Notes: generated by a model from the letters alone, not told the origin. A stretch of DNA of 54,389 bases from Deltaproteobacteria bacterium (GCA_020850995.1 JADZDP010000156.1:1-54389), one strand, 5' to 3'; numbered from the stretch's first letter, positions 26,653 to 35,789 are shown. Numbers and translations: made by a program.

Positions 26653-28806
26653 GCCGCTCAGGTCGGCGTCGTCGCCCTCGGGATCCGACGCGGCCTCATC
26701 GACCGGCACCGTGGCCTCGACCGTCAGGACGAAGTGGCGCTCGAACACCCGATCATCGGCGAGCCCGGCCTCCTCGCTCAGCCGCTGCAAGTCCCAACGC
26801 CACACGCGCTCCACCACGCAGGTGCTGGCGCGCACCGACACGACATCGAGGATCTCCTTGTCCTCCATCTCGATGCGCAGCGCCGCAGCTGACTCTTTGC
26901 AGGCCTGAAGCTCGTCGCTGAGCCGGGCCTGCAGAGCGTCGAGCTCGCCCACGATGGGCACCGCCGCGCCGATGCCACAGACGCTGCGCGTGCCACGGCC
27001 GCTCAAGCCGCAGCAGCCACAGCAGCCACAGCAGCCGCACCCGGACATGCCGAAGCCCATGCCCTCCGGCTCGCGTGGCCGGTAATCGGGCACCTGCACC
27101 AAGGAGGTCACCCGCGACACTGCGTTCACCTGCTTGGCGGCGGCCCGCACCACGTCGTCAGGGAGCTCTGCGGCCACCGGACCGAAGGCAGCGCGCGCGA
27201 GCGAGAGGCGGCGGGTGGCCGGCGCGGCGTCGAGCGCCAGGGCGAGCGGCTGCGACCACAGGAAGCCCGTGAGGAAGGCGGGACCATGGGCGCCCACGGG
27301 GAGCGCGCTCTGGACGCGCACCCCGGTGCCCGAGAGCAGCACCTCAGGCACCTCGCCGTGCGACGCGAGGGCGTCCTCGAGTGGGTCGCGCCCGGCGAGC
27401 TCGAGCTCCACCTGGTCGATGCGCGTGGGCACGACCAGGTGCGGCCACAGGAGCGCGTCGCTCTCGTCGCCGGCGCCGATCTCCACGAAGATGCCGCCGG
27501 TGCCCTCCACGGCCTCGGCGCGCGGGTCCTCGTCGGGGATCACGCGCACCCAAGAGTAGGGCTCAGCGTCGTCAACGTCGGCGGGCAGCGCGACCACGTG
27601 GGTCAGCACGCCGAGGCTCGCCAGGCGGGCGCCCCACACTGCGTCGGTGACGGCGTTTGCTTGCATGAGATCCGACACCACGATGATGCGCGGCGTCTCC
27701 TCGGGCGCGACGTCGTGCGCCAGGCCGTGGGCGAAGGTGAGCGCGCCCACCAGATCGCTGCCGTTTTGCGGCGCGATGTCGGGGACGAAACGCTCCCGTG
27801 GCGACGACCAGGGATCGACTACCAACCACGGTCGGCGCGCGAAGGCCACCACGCTGTAGCGCGCGTCGTCGGGGAGCGCGTCGAGCACGCCCTCCATGGC
27901 CGTCCGCGCCTTGCCGATGCCCATGGTGCCGGCGCTCGTGGAGGCGTCCAGCACGAACACCACGCGCAGGCCGGCGGCAGGATCGGCCAGGGGGCGTGGC
28001 ACGTCGACCTCGACGCGCACGACATCGACGGGAGCGGATGGCTCCACCACCGCTACGCCGTCCACCTTGCCCCACTCGTCGTGAGGCGGGGGCCCGAGGC
28101 GATCCATGGGATCGACGCGTTCGAGGCTGGCGCGCCCGCGCAGCGTGTCGTGCCCCTGCGTAAGCACGTCGATCACCGCCTCCCCTTCACCGTGGACCAC
28201 CACCTTGGCGAGGGCGCCGTCGACGAAGGCCTTGCGCACGCTCGCGCCCTTCACCGTCAGCGGCAGATCCTGCTGGCTGTCGCGCGGGAGGCGGAAGCGC
28301 CACGCGCCGTCGTACGGCTCGCTCTCGAGCACCCAGGTGGTCTCGACCACCAGCGCATCGGTGCCGCACGTGGTCGCCACCTGCACCGCCACCTCGTCAC
28401 CGTCGATGCCGCAGCACCCCGACGACAGCGACGCCAGCACCGCGGTGCGCACCTTGCCGCCGTTCGCCTCGATCGCCGGCACGCCGACCTTGAGCGCCGT
28501 CTCGAAGGTGCCGAACCGATCTGCCGCGTCATCGTCATCGTCGAGGCGTCCCTCGATGAGCGCGCCATCGGCGCGCACGAGCACGCCGACCATGGTGCCA
28601 TCGAGCCTCGGGAACACCGTCTCGTAGTGCCCGGCTTGGCTTGGCGCGCGCGCCACCGTGTCGCGCACCGTCACCACCGCGGCACCGTCGCCCACCTCGA
28701 GCGTCACGCGGCGCGCGCTGCGCTCGAGCTCAGCCAGTTCTCCCTGTAGGGCGCAGGTCGAACTGGACAGGTGGGACAGGAGCGCGAGGGCCAGGGTGGG
28801 CAGCAT
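26650..28806 (-). CDS. Exported vWA-domain protein with Cys-rich hinge
   Basis: A 718-aa protein with a signal-like N-terminus. Residues about 30-275 form a beta-rich VIT-like segment. The von Willebrand A domain spans about 281-410 with an intact MIDAS start (VFVLDASTS). Near residue 589 there is a striking CGCCGCCGCCG cluster, seven Cys in eleven residues. The C-terminal domain (about 610-715) has paired Cys (ACKES and STCVV) like the C-terminal domains of AgmX-type myxobacterial proteins. Likely surface or envelope protein for protein-protein or metal-linked interactions. ATG at 28806 is chosen; GTG at 28812 is equally possible. It lies 23 nt after xerD on the same strand. Confidence 0.82.
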   Translation of the reverse strand: MLPTLALALLSHLSSSTCALQGELAELERSARRVTLEVGDGAAVVTVRDTVARAPSQAGHYETVFPRLDGTMVGVLVRADGALIEGRLDDDDDAADRFGTFETALKVGVPAIEANGGKVRTAVLASLSSGCCGIDGDEVAVQVATTCGTDALVVETTWVLESEPYDGAWRFRLPRDSQQDLPLTVKGASVRKAFVDGALAKVVVHGEGEAVIDVLTQGHDTLRGRASLERVDPMDRLGPPPHDEWGKVDGVAVVEPSAPVDVVRVEVDVPRPLADPAAGLRVVFVLDASTSAGTMGIGKARTAMEGVLDALPDDARYSVVAFARRPWLVVDPWSSPRERFVPDIAPQNGSDLVGALTFAHGLAHDVAPEETPRIIVVSDLMQANAVTDAVWGARLASLGVLTHVVALPADVDDAEPYSWVRVIPDEDPRAEAVEGTGGIFVEIGAGDESDALLWPHLVVPTRIDQVELELAGRDPLEDALASHGEVPEVLLSGTGVRVQSALPVGAHGPAFLTGFLWSQPLALALDAAPATRRLSLARAAFGPVAAELPDDVVRAAAKQVNAVSRVTSLVQVPDYRPREPEGMGFGMSGCGCCGCCGCCGLSGRGTRSVCGIGAAVPIVGELDALQARLSDELQACKESAAALRIEMEDKEILDVVSVRASTCVVERVWRWDLQRLSEEAGLADDRVFERHFVLTVEATVPVDEAASDPEGDDADLSG

Positions 28807-28829
28807 GCCCACCAGACCGCGCTCGCGGC

Positions 28830-29744
28830 CTATGGGTTCCCGCTACGCGCCCGCGGGTGGTGCTCGCCATAGAGCTGACGCAGGCGGGCGCGGTTGACGT
28901 GGGTGTAGATCTCGGTCGTCGACAGGTCCGCGTGGCCGAGCATGGCCTGCACGGCGCGCAGGTCGGCCCCGCGCTCCACCAGGTGCGTGGCAAAGCTATG
29001 GCGCAGCTTGTGGGGCGAGATGGGCTTGGTCACACCCGCGGCGCGCGCGTAGCCCTTGAGCGCCTTCCAGAAGCCCTGGCGCGTCATGGGCTCGCCGCCG
29101 GCGCGCAAGAACAGCGCCGCGGCGCTCGCGGAGGCCGGCCCGAGGAAGCTCGCGCGGGCGCCCGCGAGGTAGGCCCGCAGCGCCTCGAGCGCCGCCTGGC
29201 CGATGGGGATGACGCGCTCCTTGTTGCCCTTGCCGCGCACCAACAAGAAGCCGCGCTCGAGGTCGAGCGCGTCGAGCGGCAACTCCACCAGCTCGGTCAC
29301 GCGCAGGCCCGTGGCGTACAAGAGCTCGAGCATGGCGCGATCGCGCAGGCCGCGGGGCGAGGCGGCGTCGGGCGCCGCCAACAGGCGCTCCACCTCGCCG
29401 AGGTCGAGGAAGGTCGGCAGGGTGCGCGCCGCCCGTGGCAGCTCGATGTCGGCCGCCGGATCGTCTTTGAGCACCCGCTCCTTGACCAAGAAGCGAAAGA
29501 GCTGACGGATGGCCACCAGGTGCCGTGCCTGGCTGCGCACGCCCAGGCGCCCCTTGGAGAGCTCGATGAGGTGCTTGAGCACGTGCGTCGAGCGCACCGC
29601 CGACACCGCGCCAACGCCCTGCTTGTCGAGCGAGCGCGCGAAGTCACCCAGGTCGCGGCCGTAGGCCTCGATGGTGTTGTCGGCGAGGCCGCGCTCCACG
29701 CGCGCCCACGACAAAAAAGAATCGACGGCCGAATCCACCTGCAT
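28830..29744 (-). CDS. xerD: Site-specific tyrosine recombinase XerD
   Basis: A 304-aa cytoplasmic recombinase that would resolve chromosome dimers at dif with a XerC partner. An N-terminal SAM-like DNA-binding domain (about 1-95) leads to the catalytic domain with all residues present: Arg148 (ATGLRVTEL), Lys172, His245 and Arg248 (PHKLRHSFATHL), His271 and Tyr280 (TTEIYTH). Length is normal for the family. It is 22 nt downstream of the amidase gene, so it is likely cotranscribed with cell-division functions, which fits. TAGAGT precedes the ATG by 10 nt. No dif-like site was recognised in the window. Confidence 0.92.
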   Translation of the reverse strand: MQVDSAVDSFLSWARVERGLADNTIEAYGRDLGDFARSLDKQGVGAVSAVRSTHVLKHLIELSKGRLGVRSQARHLVAIRQLFRFLVKERVLKDDPAADIELPRAARTLPTFLDLGEVERLLAAPDAASPRGLRDRAMLELLYATGLRVTELVELPLDALDLERGFLLVRGKGNKERVIPIGQAALEALRAYLAGARASFLGPASASAAALFLRAGGEPMTRQGFWKALKGYARAAGVTKPISPHKLRHSFATHLVERGADLRAVQAMLGHADLSTTEIYTHVNRARLRQLYGEHHPRARSGNP

Positions 29745-29766
29745 GGTGGCGCCGACTCTACGTCAG

Positions 29767-31611
29767 CTACTGCGCCGTGTAGAAGGCCTGGCGCTCCTCG
29801 ATGAAGGCGCGTACGCCGTCGACCACGCCGTTGGCGATGCTCTCTTGGTAGGCCGCCGACGCCAGGCGCTGCTCCTCGGTCTTGTTGGAGAGGAACGAGG
29901 TCTCGACGAGGATCGACGGCATGCGCGTGCCCATCAGCACGTAGAACAGCGCATGCTTGAGGCCCAGATCGGGCACGTCGCTCCACCGCTTCTTGATGTT
30001 GCCCACGATGGAGCGCTGCACCTGCCGGCCGAGGCGCACGCTATCGTCGACGTTCGACTTCATGGCCAGGTCGGCCAAGATGAACTCGAGGTCCGAGATG
30101 GATCCCTCGCCCGCCTCCGCGTTCTCGCGGGCCGCGAGCTTCATGGCGTAACGATCGTGGGTGATGTTGAGGGTGTAGGTCTCGACGCCGCGCACGCGCT
30201 TCATGGGGCTCGCGTTGCAGTGGATGGAGATGAACAGGTCGGCCGCCGCCGCGTTGGCGGTGTTGGTGCGGTCCTGCAGCGCCAAGGTGCTGTCGCCCTC
30301 GCGCGTCATCACCACCTCCACGTCGGGGATCTCGGCGATGAGGCGCTCGCGCACGCGCTGTGCGATCTGCAGCGTGACATCCTTCTCCTTGACGCCCGAG
30401 GGCCCGATGGCACCCGTGTCGTTGCCACCATGGCCGGCGTCGATGACCACGCGGTGCACGGCCAGCCCGAGCTGCTGCGAGATCGAGACGCCGCCGGGCG
30501 TGCCGCTCTCGATGCGCTTCTTCACCTCGGCCGCGCTCGGTGGTGCTGGTATGCTCACCGTGCCAGCGACGACGTCCACGGCGGGCGGCGCCACCGGGAC
30601 CACCAGGCGCACCTCGAAGGGGTGCCGCACCACGTGCAGCGCTGGCTCCTTGTCGGCCTCGAGCTCCACCACCAGGCGCACCACCTCGGTGTCGTACTGC
30701 CCGGCGCGCACCCGGCTGATGACGCCGTCGTGCACCTCGATGGGCTGGATGTTGCGCTGCCCGAGCTTGGCGGGCGCGAGGTCGTAGAACACCCGGCGCG
30801 AGCCGCCCTCGCCGTGCGGCACCTCGCCGCGCGTGATGCCCACATCGCCGGAGACGCGCAGCGTCACCACGGACTCGCCGTTCTTCTTCTCGTGCCGGAT
30901 GACCATCACCTTGCGCGTCGGCGTGCCTGCCGGCGGCGTCTCGGGCAACACCTCCACCGCTGTCAGCCTCGTCGACGGGGCCGCCGTCGCCACGGGCGGC
31001 GACGCAGCCGGGGCCGCGGGCTCGCTGGCCGACTCGGCGACGCGCGCGAGGGCTTCTCGCAGGGGCTCGCTCGCCGGCGCTGCGGGCTCACGAGCGGCCT
31101 CGCGCGTCGATTCCCGCGGCAGCGCGGCGAGCTGTCGCTCCGCCTCGGCGCGCAGGTCGGCCTTCTTCCCCATGGCCGCCACGCGTTCGAGCAGCGCGCG
31201 CCGCTTGCCGAGCTCTGGCGCGAGGCGCGAGGCAGCGAGCAGCGCGTCGTCGGCGAGGTTCGAGCGTGGGAATCGTTCGGCGCACGACACGAAGGCATCG
31301 ACCGCAGCGGCGCGATCGGCATCGAGGCGCGACACGAAGTACAGCTCCTCGAGGAGCTGGGCCGCCACGAACGCAGCGTCGTCGGCCTTGTCGCCTTCCT
31401 TGTGCGTGTTGGCCACCGCCTGCAGCCGCACGATCAGCTTCTCGTAGTGGTGGCGGAAGCGCTTGCGCTCCGGGTCCTTGCGCAGCGTCTCGACGTCCTT
31501 CTTGAGCGCAACGAAGGCGGGGAGCGAAGGATCGGGATCGCCTGCCCGCGCGGGCACGGCGAGGGCGGCGGCCAGCGCCAACGAGAGCAGGACGTGGCGA
31601 GTGCGCGTCAC
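29767..31611 (-). CDS. N-acetylmuramoyl-L-alanine amidase, AmiC type with AMIN domain
   Basis: A 614-aa periplasmic enzyme that would cleave the amide between MurNAc and the stem peptide during daughter-cell separation. The signal peptide ends near AHA-type site PARAG (21-24). TPR-like helices occupy about 30-165, an Ala/Pro/Glu linker 165-215, and an AMIN domain about 216-338 that targets peptidoglycan. The Amidase_3 domain (about 386-608) has Zn ligands His394 (DAGHGG), Glu409 and His464 (SIHCNA), with catalytic Glu570 (VETSFLSN). TPR plus AMIN gives it a longer N-terminus than E. coli AmiC. GTG start overlaps the stop of the permease gene (GTGA), with GAGGAGG 7 nt upstream. Confidence 0.94.
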   Translation of the reverse strand: MTRTRHVLLSLALAAALAVPARAGDPDPSLPAFVALKKDVETLRKDPERKRFRHHYEKLIVRLQAVANTHKEGDKADDAAFVAAQLLEELYFVSRLDADRAAAVDAFVSCAERFPRSNLADDALLAASRLAPELGKRRALLERVAAMGKKADLRAEAERQLAALPRESTREAAREPAAPASEPLREALARVAESASEPAAPAASPPVATAAPSTRLTAVEVLPETPPAGTPTRKVMVIRHEKKNGESVVTLRVSGDVGITRGEVPHGEGGSRRVFYDLAPAKLGQRNIQPIEVHDGVISRVRAGQYDTEVVRLVVELEADKEPALHVVRHPFEVRLVVPVAPPAVDVVAGTVSIPAPPSAAEVKKRIESGTPGGVSISQQLGLAVHRVVIDAGHGGNDTGAIGPSGVKEKDVTLQIAQRVRERLIAEIPDVEVVMTREGDSTLALQDRTNTANAAAADLFISIHCNASPMKRVRGVETYTLNITHDRYAMKLAARENAEAGEGSISDLEFILADLAMKSNVDDSVRLGRQVQRSIVGNIKKRWSDVPDLGLKHALFYVLMGTRMPSILVETSFLSNKTEEQRLASAAYQESIANGVVDGVRAFIEERQAFYTAQ

Positions 31612-32810
31612 GCAGAAACCTCCTCTGCTGCCGATTCGACCAACACGCCACCGCGACGGCGCGCCTCCTCACGCAAGATGAGCGCGAGCACCGCCGCGGT
31701 GGGGAGCGCGAACACCACCCCCAAGAACCCCGCCGCCGTGCCACCCAACAGCACCGCGAGAATGGCGGCGAAGGGCGACAGCCCGGCCTGCTCCCCCACG
31801 ATGCGCGGCGTCAACACGTAGCTCTCGACGAGCTGCACCACGCCGGCGACGATGAGCGCACCCACGCAGGGCCACAACGCCTGCTCGCGCAGCTCGAGCG
31901 CCGAGAAGGCGAGCGACAACACGATGCACACGGTGCCCGACGCGAAGGGGATGAGGTACGCGGCGCCCGCCAAGACCGCGATGGCCAGCGCCAGCGGCAC
32001 GCCGGCGATGCTCAAGCCCACGGCGTAGAGCGCCATCATCACGCCGGCCACCACCAGCTGGCCGCGCACCAGGCGCGAGAGCGTGTCGTCGATGAGGGGC
32101 ACATAGTACCCAAGCAGCCCGCGGGAACCGCGTGGCACCAGGGGCCCGAGCACGGCGCGGATGCGTGGCAGCTCCGCGAGCGCAAAGAAGGTGAGCACGG
32201 GCAAGAGCAGCGCCTTGCCCGCGAATGCGGCCGCGCCGGCGGCCCCCTTGAGCACGCCCACGGCGCCGGTCTTGACGGCCGCACCGGTGCTCTTGGCGAA
32301 GGGGAGCAGCTGATCGATGAGCTCCTTGCTCGCCTCGCTCGAGAGATCAGCGACGCTCAAGGGCACCTCGACGCCGAAGCGCGCCTGGATGAGCGCACCC
32401 GCTTCCCGCAGCAGCGCGGGCAAGCCCGAGAACAGCGCCACCAGGTCGCTCACGAGCGGCGGAATCATGAGCGAGAGCGCCAAGAGGCCGAGCACCGACA
32501 CACCAAGCACCACCAGCGCGGCGGCCACGCCGCGCGGCATGCGGCGCTCGAGGCGGGTGACGAGCGGTGCGCCGAGGAAGCTGAACACGGCCACGAACAG
32601 CAGCGGGACGAGGACGCCTCGGACCAGCCAGACGACGCCGGCTGTGGCAGCCAACAGGAGCAGGGTCCACAGCATGCGGTCATCGATGAGGAGCGGCCGC
32701 GGCACTGCCGGCGCGGCCACGGGGAGCGGCGGCGGAGGCGGTGCTGGGGCTCTCTTCTTCTTTGACGCCACGGCGCCACCTTGCTCCACGTGGTTCCAAC
32801 CGTCAGACAT
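31608..32810 (-). CDS. AI-2E family transporter (PerM-like permease)
   Basis: A 400-aa inner-membrane protein with about eight hydrophobic helices. The two N-terminal ones lie around 45-85 (LWTLLLLAATAGVVWLV), a soluble segment follows (about 120-180), then five to six more. The closing FLGVVFALPTAAVLALIL is typical of the family. Members export small molecules or ions; substrate here unknown. A Lys- and Pro-rich cytoplasmic leader (KKKRAPAPPPPP) precedes the first helix. ATG at 32810 is preferred; GTG at 32771, with AAGGTGG 5 nt upstream, would drop the first 13 residues. Its stop overlaps the amidase start, and the gene starts the run permease-amidase-xerD-vWA-SRPBCC. Confidence 0.85.
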   Translation of the reverse strand: MSDGWNHVEQGGAVASKKKRAPAPPPPPLPVAAPAVPRPLLIDDRMLWTLLLLAATAGVVWLVRGVLVPLLFVAVFSFLGAPLVTRLERRMPRGVAAALVVLGVSVLGLLALSLMIPPLVSDLVALFSGLPALLREAGALIQARFGVEVPLSVADLSSEASKELIDQLLPFAKSTGAAVKTGAVGVLKGAAGAAAFAGKALLLPVLTFFALAELPRIRAVLGPLVPRGSRGLLGYYVPLIDDTLSRLVRGQLVVAGVMMALYAVGLSIAGVPLALAIAVLAGAAYLIPFASGTVCIVLSLAFSALELREQALWPCVGALIVAGVVQLVESYVLTPRIVGEQAGLSPFAAILAVLLGGTAAGFLGVVFALPTAAVLALILREEARRRGGVLVESAAEEVSA

Positions 32811-32831
32811 AGGCCACCGGCCGCGCTCCCG

Positions 32832-32881
32832 CAAAAAAGTGGCGCCGCCACAAACGGCGGCGCGGCCCAAGGGGCCGCGCC
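32832..32881 (-). terminator. Rho-independent terminator with alternative GC hairpin
   Basis: Read on the minus strand, downstream of the FecR gene: GCGCCGCC (32856-32863 strand) pairs with GGCGGCGC around a 6-nt loop, spanning 32842-32863, and is followed by a six-T tract (As at 32833-32838 on the plus strand). An overlapping stem of 10 perfect base pairs (32859-32868 with 32872-32881, 3-nt loop) shares part of the same bases, so the two are mutually exclusive. Ends the LPP20/FlgT/FecR operon before the permease gene starts. Confidence 0.8.
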
Positions 32882-32910
32882 ATCCCACACTCACCCACTC
32901 GTGGGCGGTG

Positions 32911-33705
32911 TCAGTCGCTCTTCTCGGTGTCCTTGCCCGCGTCGCGCGCCGCGTTCCAGCGCACCCACTCGGGCTCGCTCTTCGAGTCTTCCTCGGCGGT
33001 GAACGGCGTCGGCGCGGCGGCGCTCACCGGTGAGTTCTTGGCGATGCGGATCTGCATCATCTTGCCGAGCAGGTGCTCGAACTCCTTCTTGCTGACCTCG
33101 GTGAAGGGCTTGGCGATGGGCTTGCGGTTCGGGTCGATGGGCCCGATCAGCGGTGTCTCCTCGCTGCCGGTGAGCATCGGCGCCGCCACCGCCACCGCGC
33201 CGTTGTACACCCGCACCACCGTCGCCTCGTCGCGCTCGACGTTGACGCGGAAGACCGTGCCGCGCACGCCGGCGACGGCGTTTTGCGTCTTCACCTGGAA
33301 CTTCGACTCGTCGCCGACGAGCTTCGACACCTTGGCCCAAGCCTGCCCCGCCACCAGCGTGGCGTCGACCTTGACCTCCTTGCTCTTGCCGTCGAAGGCC
33401 GCCCCGTCGAGGCGCAGCTCAGCGGCGGGCCCGATGCGCACCACCGAGCCGTCGCCGAAGGTGATCTCGGCGCGCGAGCCCTCGCCGGTCTTGACCACGC
33501 TGCCGGGCGCGAGCTCTTGCCCGCGCTTGACGCGCGCGAAGGTGGGCTCGGCCTTGCCGTCGGCCGAGCTGCCCACGGTGACCTCACCCTTGACGAAGGT
33601 CGCCTTGGCGGCGCCCTTGGCCGCGCCGCCCGCTTCGGCGCCCACGGCGAAGAGCGCGAGGGCACCAGCAGCGACGAGCGGTGCCAGGAGGATTCGAGCG
33701 TTCAT
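32911..33705 (-). CDS. Exported FecR-domain protein
   Basis: A 264-aa protein with a clean signal peptide (residues 1-26, cleavage after AEA). The FecR domain (about 50-180) shows V.VG...G......G..L..G..V.TG.GS.AEI.FGDGSVVRIG, followed by the strand-rich QNAVAGVRGTVFRVNV. No cytoplasmic sigma-interaction segment is present, so this is the stand-alone periplasmic type rather than an anti-sigma FecR. Start ATG at 33705 with GGAG upstream; a longer frame to 33741 would overlap the preceding gene. Third gene of an operon after the LPP20-like and FlgT-like genes, 32 nt after the latter; terminator follows. Confidence 0.87.
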   Translation of the reverse strand: MNARILLAPLVAAGALALFAVGAEAGGAAKGAAKATFVKGEVTVGSSADGKAEPTFARVKRGQELAPGSVVKTGEGSRAEITFGDGSVVRIGPAAELRLDGAAFDGKSKEVKVDATLVAGQAWAKVSKLVGDESKFQVKTQNAVAGVRGTVFRVNVERDEATVVRVYNGAVAVAAPMLTGSEETPLIGPIDPNRKPIAKPFTEVSKKEFEHLLGKMMQIRIAKNSPVSAAAPTPFTAEEDSKSEPEWVRWNAARDAGKDTEKSD

Positions 33706-33737
33706 GTGCGACTCCTTTGCTCGCGTGGCTGCCAAGG

Positions 33738-34892
33738 TCACTTGAGGACCAGCACCACTTTGCCTCTTGCGACCTCGAGGACCTCGACCGTGTACTTGCC
33801 GGCCTTCTTGCCCTCGATGGCCGACGCCAGCGCCTCGGCGCCGCCGTCGACGTTGACGTCGAAGGTGGCAACCTTGTTCTTGACCTCGCGCTGCTCGATC
33901 TTCGATGACGAGAGCACGCGCTGCACCATCTCCTTGAACGACTTGGCAGCGCCGAAGCTCGGCACCTCCTTCACGATGACCTGAACCCGGCCCTCGTTGG
34001 TCAGCACCTCGGACCAGCGCTCCGCCACCTTCTTCATCAAGCCGTCCATCACCGCGTCGACGATCATCCTGCCCTTGCCGCCGCCCGTCTCTACTGCCTT
34101 GAGCGCGTTCTCGGGGCTGATGCCGAGGATATTGGTCGACCGAAACGCCGTGGCCTCGATCTCGTTGGTGGCGCTGTTGATCATCTTGACGTTGGCGCTC
34201 ACCGAGTAGCTGTTCATCTTGGTGCCCTCGGTGATGGCGAACTTGTTGTCACCCTTGATGACCTTGCCCTGCCCAAGCACCACGTACTGCGCGTTGGAGT
34301 TCTTGACGATCTTCTCGATGTCCTCTTGCGTGAGGTCGCCGTTGGCGTTGAGCTCGGTGACCTTGATGCCGGGCTCCACGATCGTGAAGCACGCGTTGCG
34401 GAACGCCTCGGTGAACATGGTCTCGATCATGCCGCGCTCGGTGGACCACTTGGCCTCGTCGCCAACCTTCTCGACGAACACCAGCGTGACCTTGGGATCG
34501 TGGTTGGCCTTGATGACGGTGCAGATGGAGCCCTCGATGGCCTCCTTCGACACCTTGGCCGTGAGCTTGATCTTCTTGGTGGTCTTGGTGTCGCCGTCGG
34601 TGAGCGGGCCCCACTGCTCATCGTTGATGACGCCCTTGGCCGTGGTGGCGATCTCGTCGGCCACCAGCTGGAAGTTGCGCACGATGGTGTTCGACTCGAC
34701 CAAGACGCCGATGCCCTGCTCCACGGCCTTGCGGCGGGCGTCGCGCTTGGCGTTCTTCTCGGTCTGCGCGGCGTCGCCGTCGATGATGGCGGCCTCGCCC
34801 TCGACGGAGACGGTCTTGACGTCGGCCAGGGCCGGAGCCGCCGCCACGAGCGCGGCAAGGAGCCAGGGGGTGTGCTTCGTCTGGATACGCAT
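33738..34892 (-). CDS. Exported FlgT/LPP20-type protein
   Basis: A 384-aa periplasmic protein with a signal peptide (cleavage near ALA, residues 20-23). It starts with the FlgT N-terminal pattern V.VEGEA.I.....A...A..DARRKAVEQG.G..VES.T, then an alpha/beta domain that could be the FlgT middle/LPP20 fold (residues about 150-330). FlgT in vibrios builds a flagellar ring, but no flagellar genes are nearby and the same fold is used in other envelope proteins, so the role is not assumed to be flagellar. ATG at 34892 with AAGGAG 7 nt upstream. Follows the LPP20-like gene by 11 nt. Confidence 0.82.
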   Translation of the reverse strand: MRIQTKHTPWLLAALVAAAPALADVKTVSVEGEAAIIDGDAAQTEKNAKRDARRKAVEQGIGVLVESNTIVRNFQLVADEIATTAKGVINDEQWGPLTDGDTKTTKKIKLTAKVSKEAIEGSICTVIKANHDPKVTLVFVEKVGDEAKWSTERGMIETMFTEAFRNACFTIVEPGIKVTELNANGDLTQEDIEKIVKNSNAQYVVLGQGKVIKGDNKFAITEGTKMNSYSVSANVKMINSATNEIEATAFRSTNILGISPENALKAVETGGGKGRMIVDAVMDGLMKKVAERWSEVLTNEGRVQVIVKEVPSFGAAKSFKEMVQRVLSSSKIEQREVKNKVATFDVNVDGGAEALASAIEGKKAGKYTVEVLEVARGKVVLVLK

Positions 34893-34903
34893 GGGTGGCT
34901 CCT

Positions 34904-35737
34904 TCAGTCGACCAGGATGACGACCTTGCCGTCCGCGAGGAACGACAGGTTCTGAGTGGGGTCGCGCAGCTTGTCGGCGTCGCCGTTGGCAATGACGATG
35001 TCGGTCTTGGACTTGTCGACGAGGCGCAGGCCCTTGACCACCAGCGGCTTGTCACCGACCCGATCCGCCGTCTGCCCATCGGCCTTGACATAGCCGACGA
35101 TGCCGCCTTGCTTGAGGCCCTTCTCCGACACCACCTCGGTGCCGTAGACCTCCTTGCCGGCCTCGTCGACGACGCGGGGCGCCATCGAGGGCGTGAGGCC
35201 CAGGCCGCGCGCGTTCACCACCAGCCCGGTCCAGTTGGCCGCGCCCTCGGTGGACACCTTCTTCGGCTTCTTCGGCTTCTCCACCAAGGCGTTGGTCAGG
35301 TTCTCGTCGATGGGCATCTGCACCACCACGTCGACGGAGCCGTCGGAGTAGTACTTGGTGTCGACGACCTTGAAGCCCTGCGCCATGCCCTGGATGCGCG
35401 AGCGGATCTCGCCGTTCGACATGACGTCGCCGGCGCTCCTCGACGCGGTCACCTGGATGCCCTGGATCGTCTCGATGACGTTGCGCAGGGCGTCGAGCTT
35501 GGCGGCGCGCTCGGCGTTGAGGCGCGCCACGGCCACGGGGCCGTCCTTGAGGTTGGCCGCGCCCGAGCCGGTGGCGGTCACGGTCTTCTTCGACCAGTTG
35601 ATCTCGCCGTGGCCGACCTTCTGCACCACGCTGTCGTCGGCGGCAGCGGCCGGATCCTTGTCGCCGGCCCACGCGGGCAGCGCGAGGCCGGCGGCGAGCA
35701 ACCCCACCGCGAGCGTCATGTTGATGGTCTTGAGCAT
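34904..35737 (-). CDS. Exported LPP20-like protein
   Basis: A 277-aa protein with a signal peptide (MTLAVGLLAAGLALPAWAG; cleavage near residue 25). The mature N-terminus has the LPP20 features: GEINWSKKTVTATGSGAANL followed by ERAAKLDALRNVIETIQGIQV, then a helix-strand unit. The rest (about 150-277) is a beta domain with a Lys/Pro linker (KPKKPKKV). No lipid-attachment Cys at the cleavage site. First gene of the operon with the FlgT-like and FecR genes. ATG at 35737 with GAGGAAG upstream. The three proteins probably act together in the envelope. Confidence 0.82.
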   Translation of the reverse strand: MLKTINMTLAVGLLAAGLALPAWAGDKDPAAAADDSVVQKVGHGEINWSKKTVTATGSGAANLKDGPVAVARLNAERAAKLDALRNVIETIQGIQVTASRSAGDVMSNGEIRSRIQGMAQGFKVVDTKYYSDGSVDVVVQMPIDENLTNALVEKPKKPKKVSTEGAANWTGLVVNARGLGLTPSMAPRVVDEAGKEVYGTEVVSEKGLKQGGIVGYVKADGQTADRVGDKPLVVKGLRLVDKSKTDIVIANGDADKLRDPTQNLSFLADGKVVILVD

Positions 35738-35772
35738 CACGTCTTCCTCCCTCACCTCAGGGCCAGATATCT

Positions 35773-35789
35773 GCGACCACGTGGGTCGC
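35773..35789. promoter_or_regulatory. Inverted repeat GCGACC-ACGTG-GGTCGC upstream of the LPP20-like operon
   Basis: Six-bp arms around a 5-nt centre that includes the palindrome CCACGTGG (35777-35784), about 36-52 nt before the LPP20-like ATG. Position fits an operator or a 5-prime leader hairpin. It is also downstream of the guaA stop. Confidence 0.35.

Noticed and set aside
33738..34892. Flagellar assembly gene FlgT as a sign of a flagellar locus
   Set aside because: No other flagellar gene is present and the fold is used elsewhere; only a family-level name is given.
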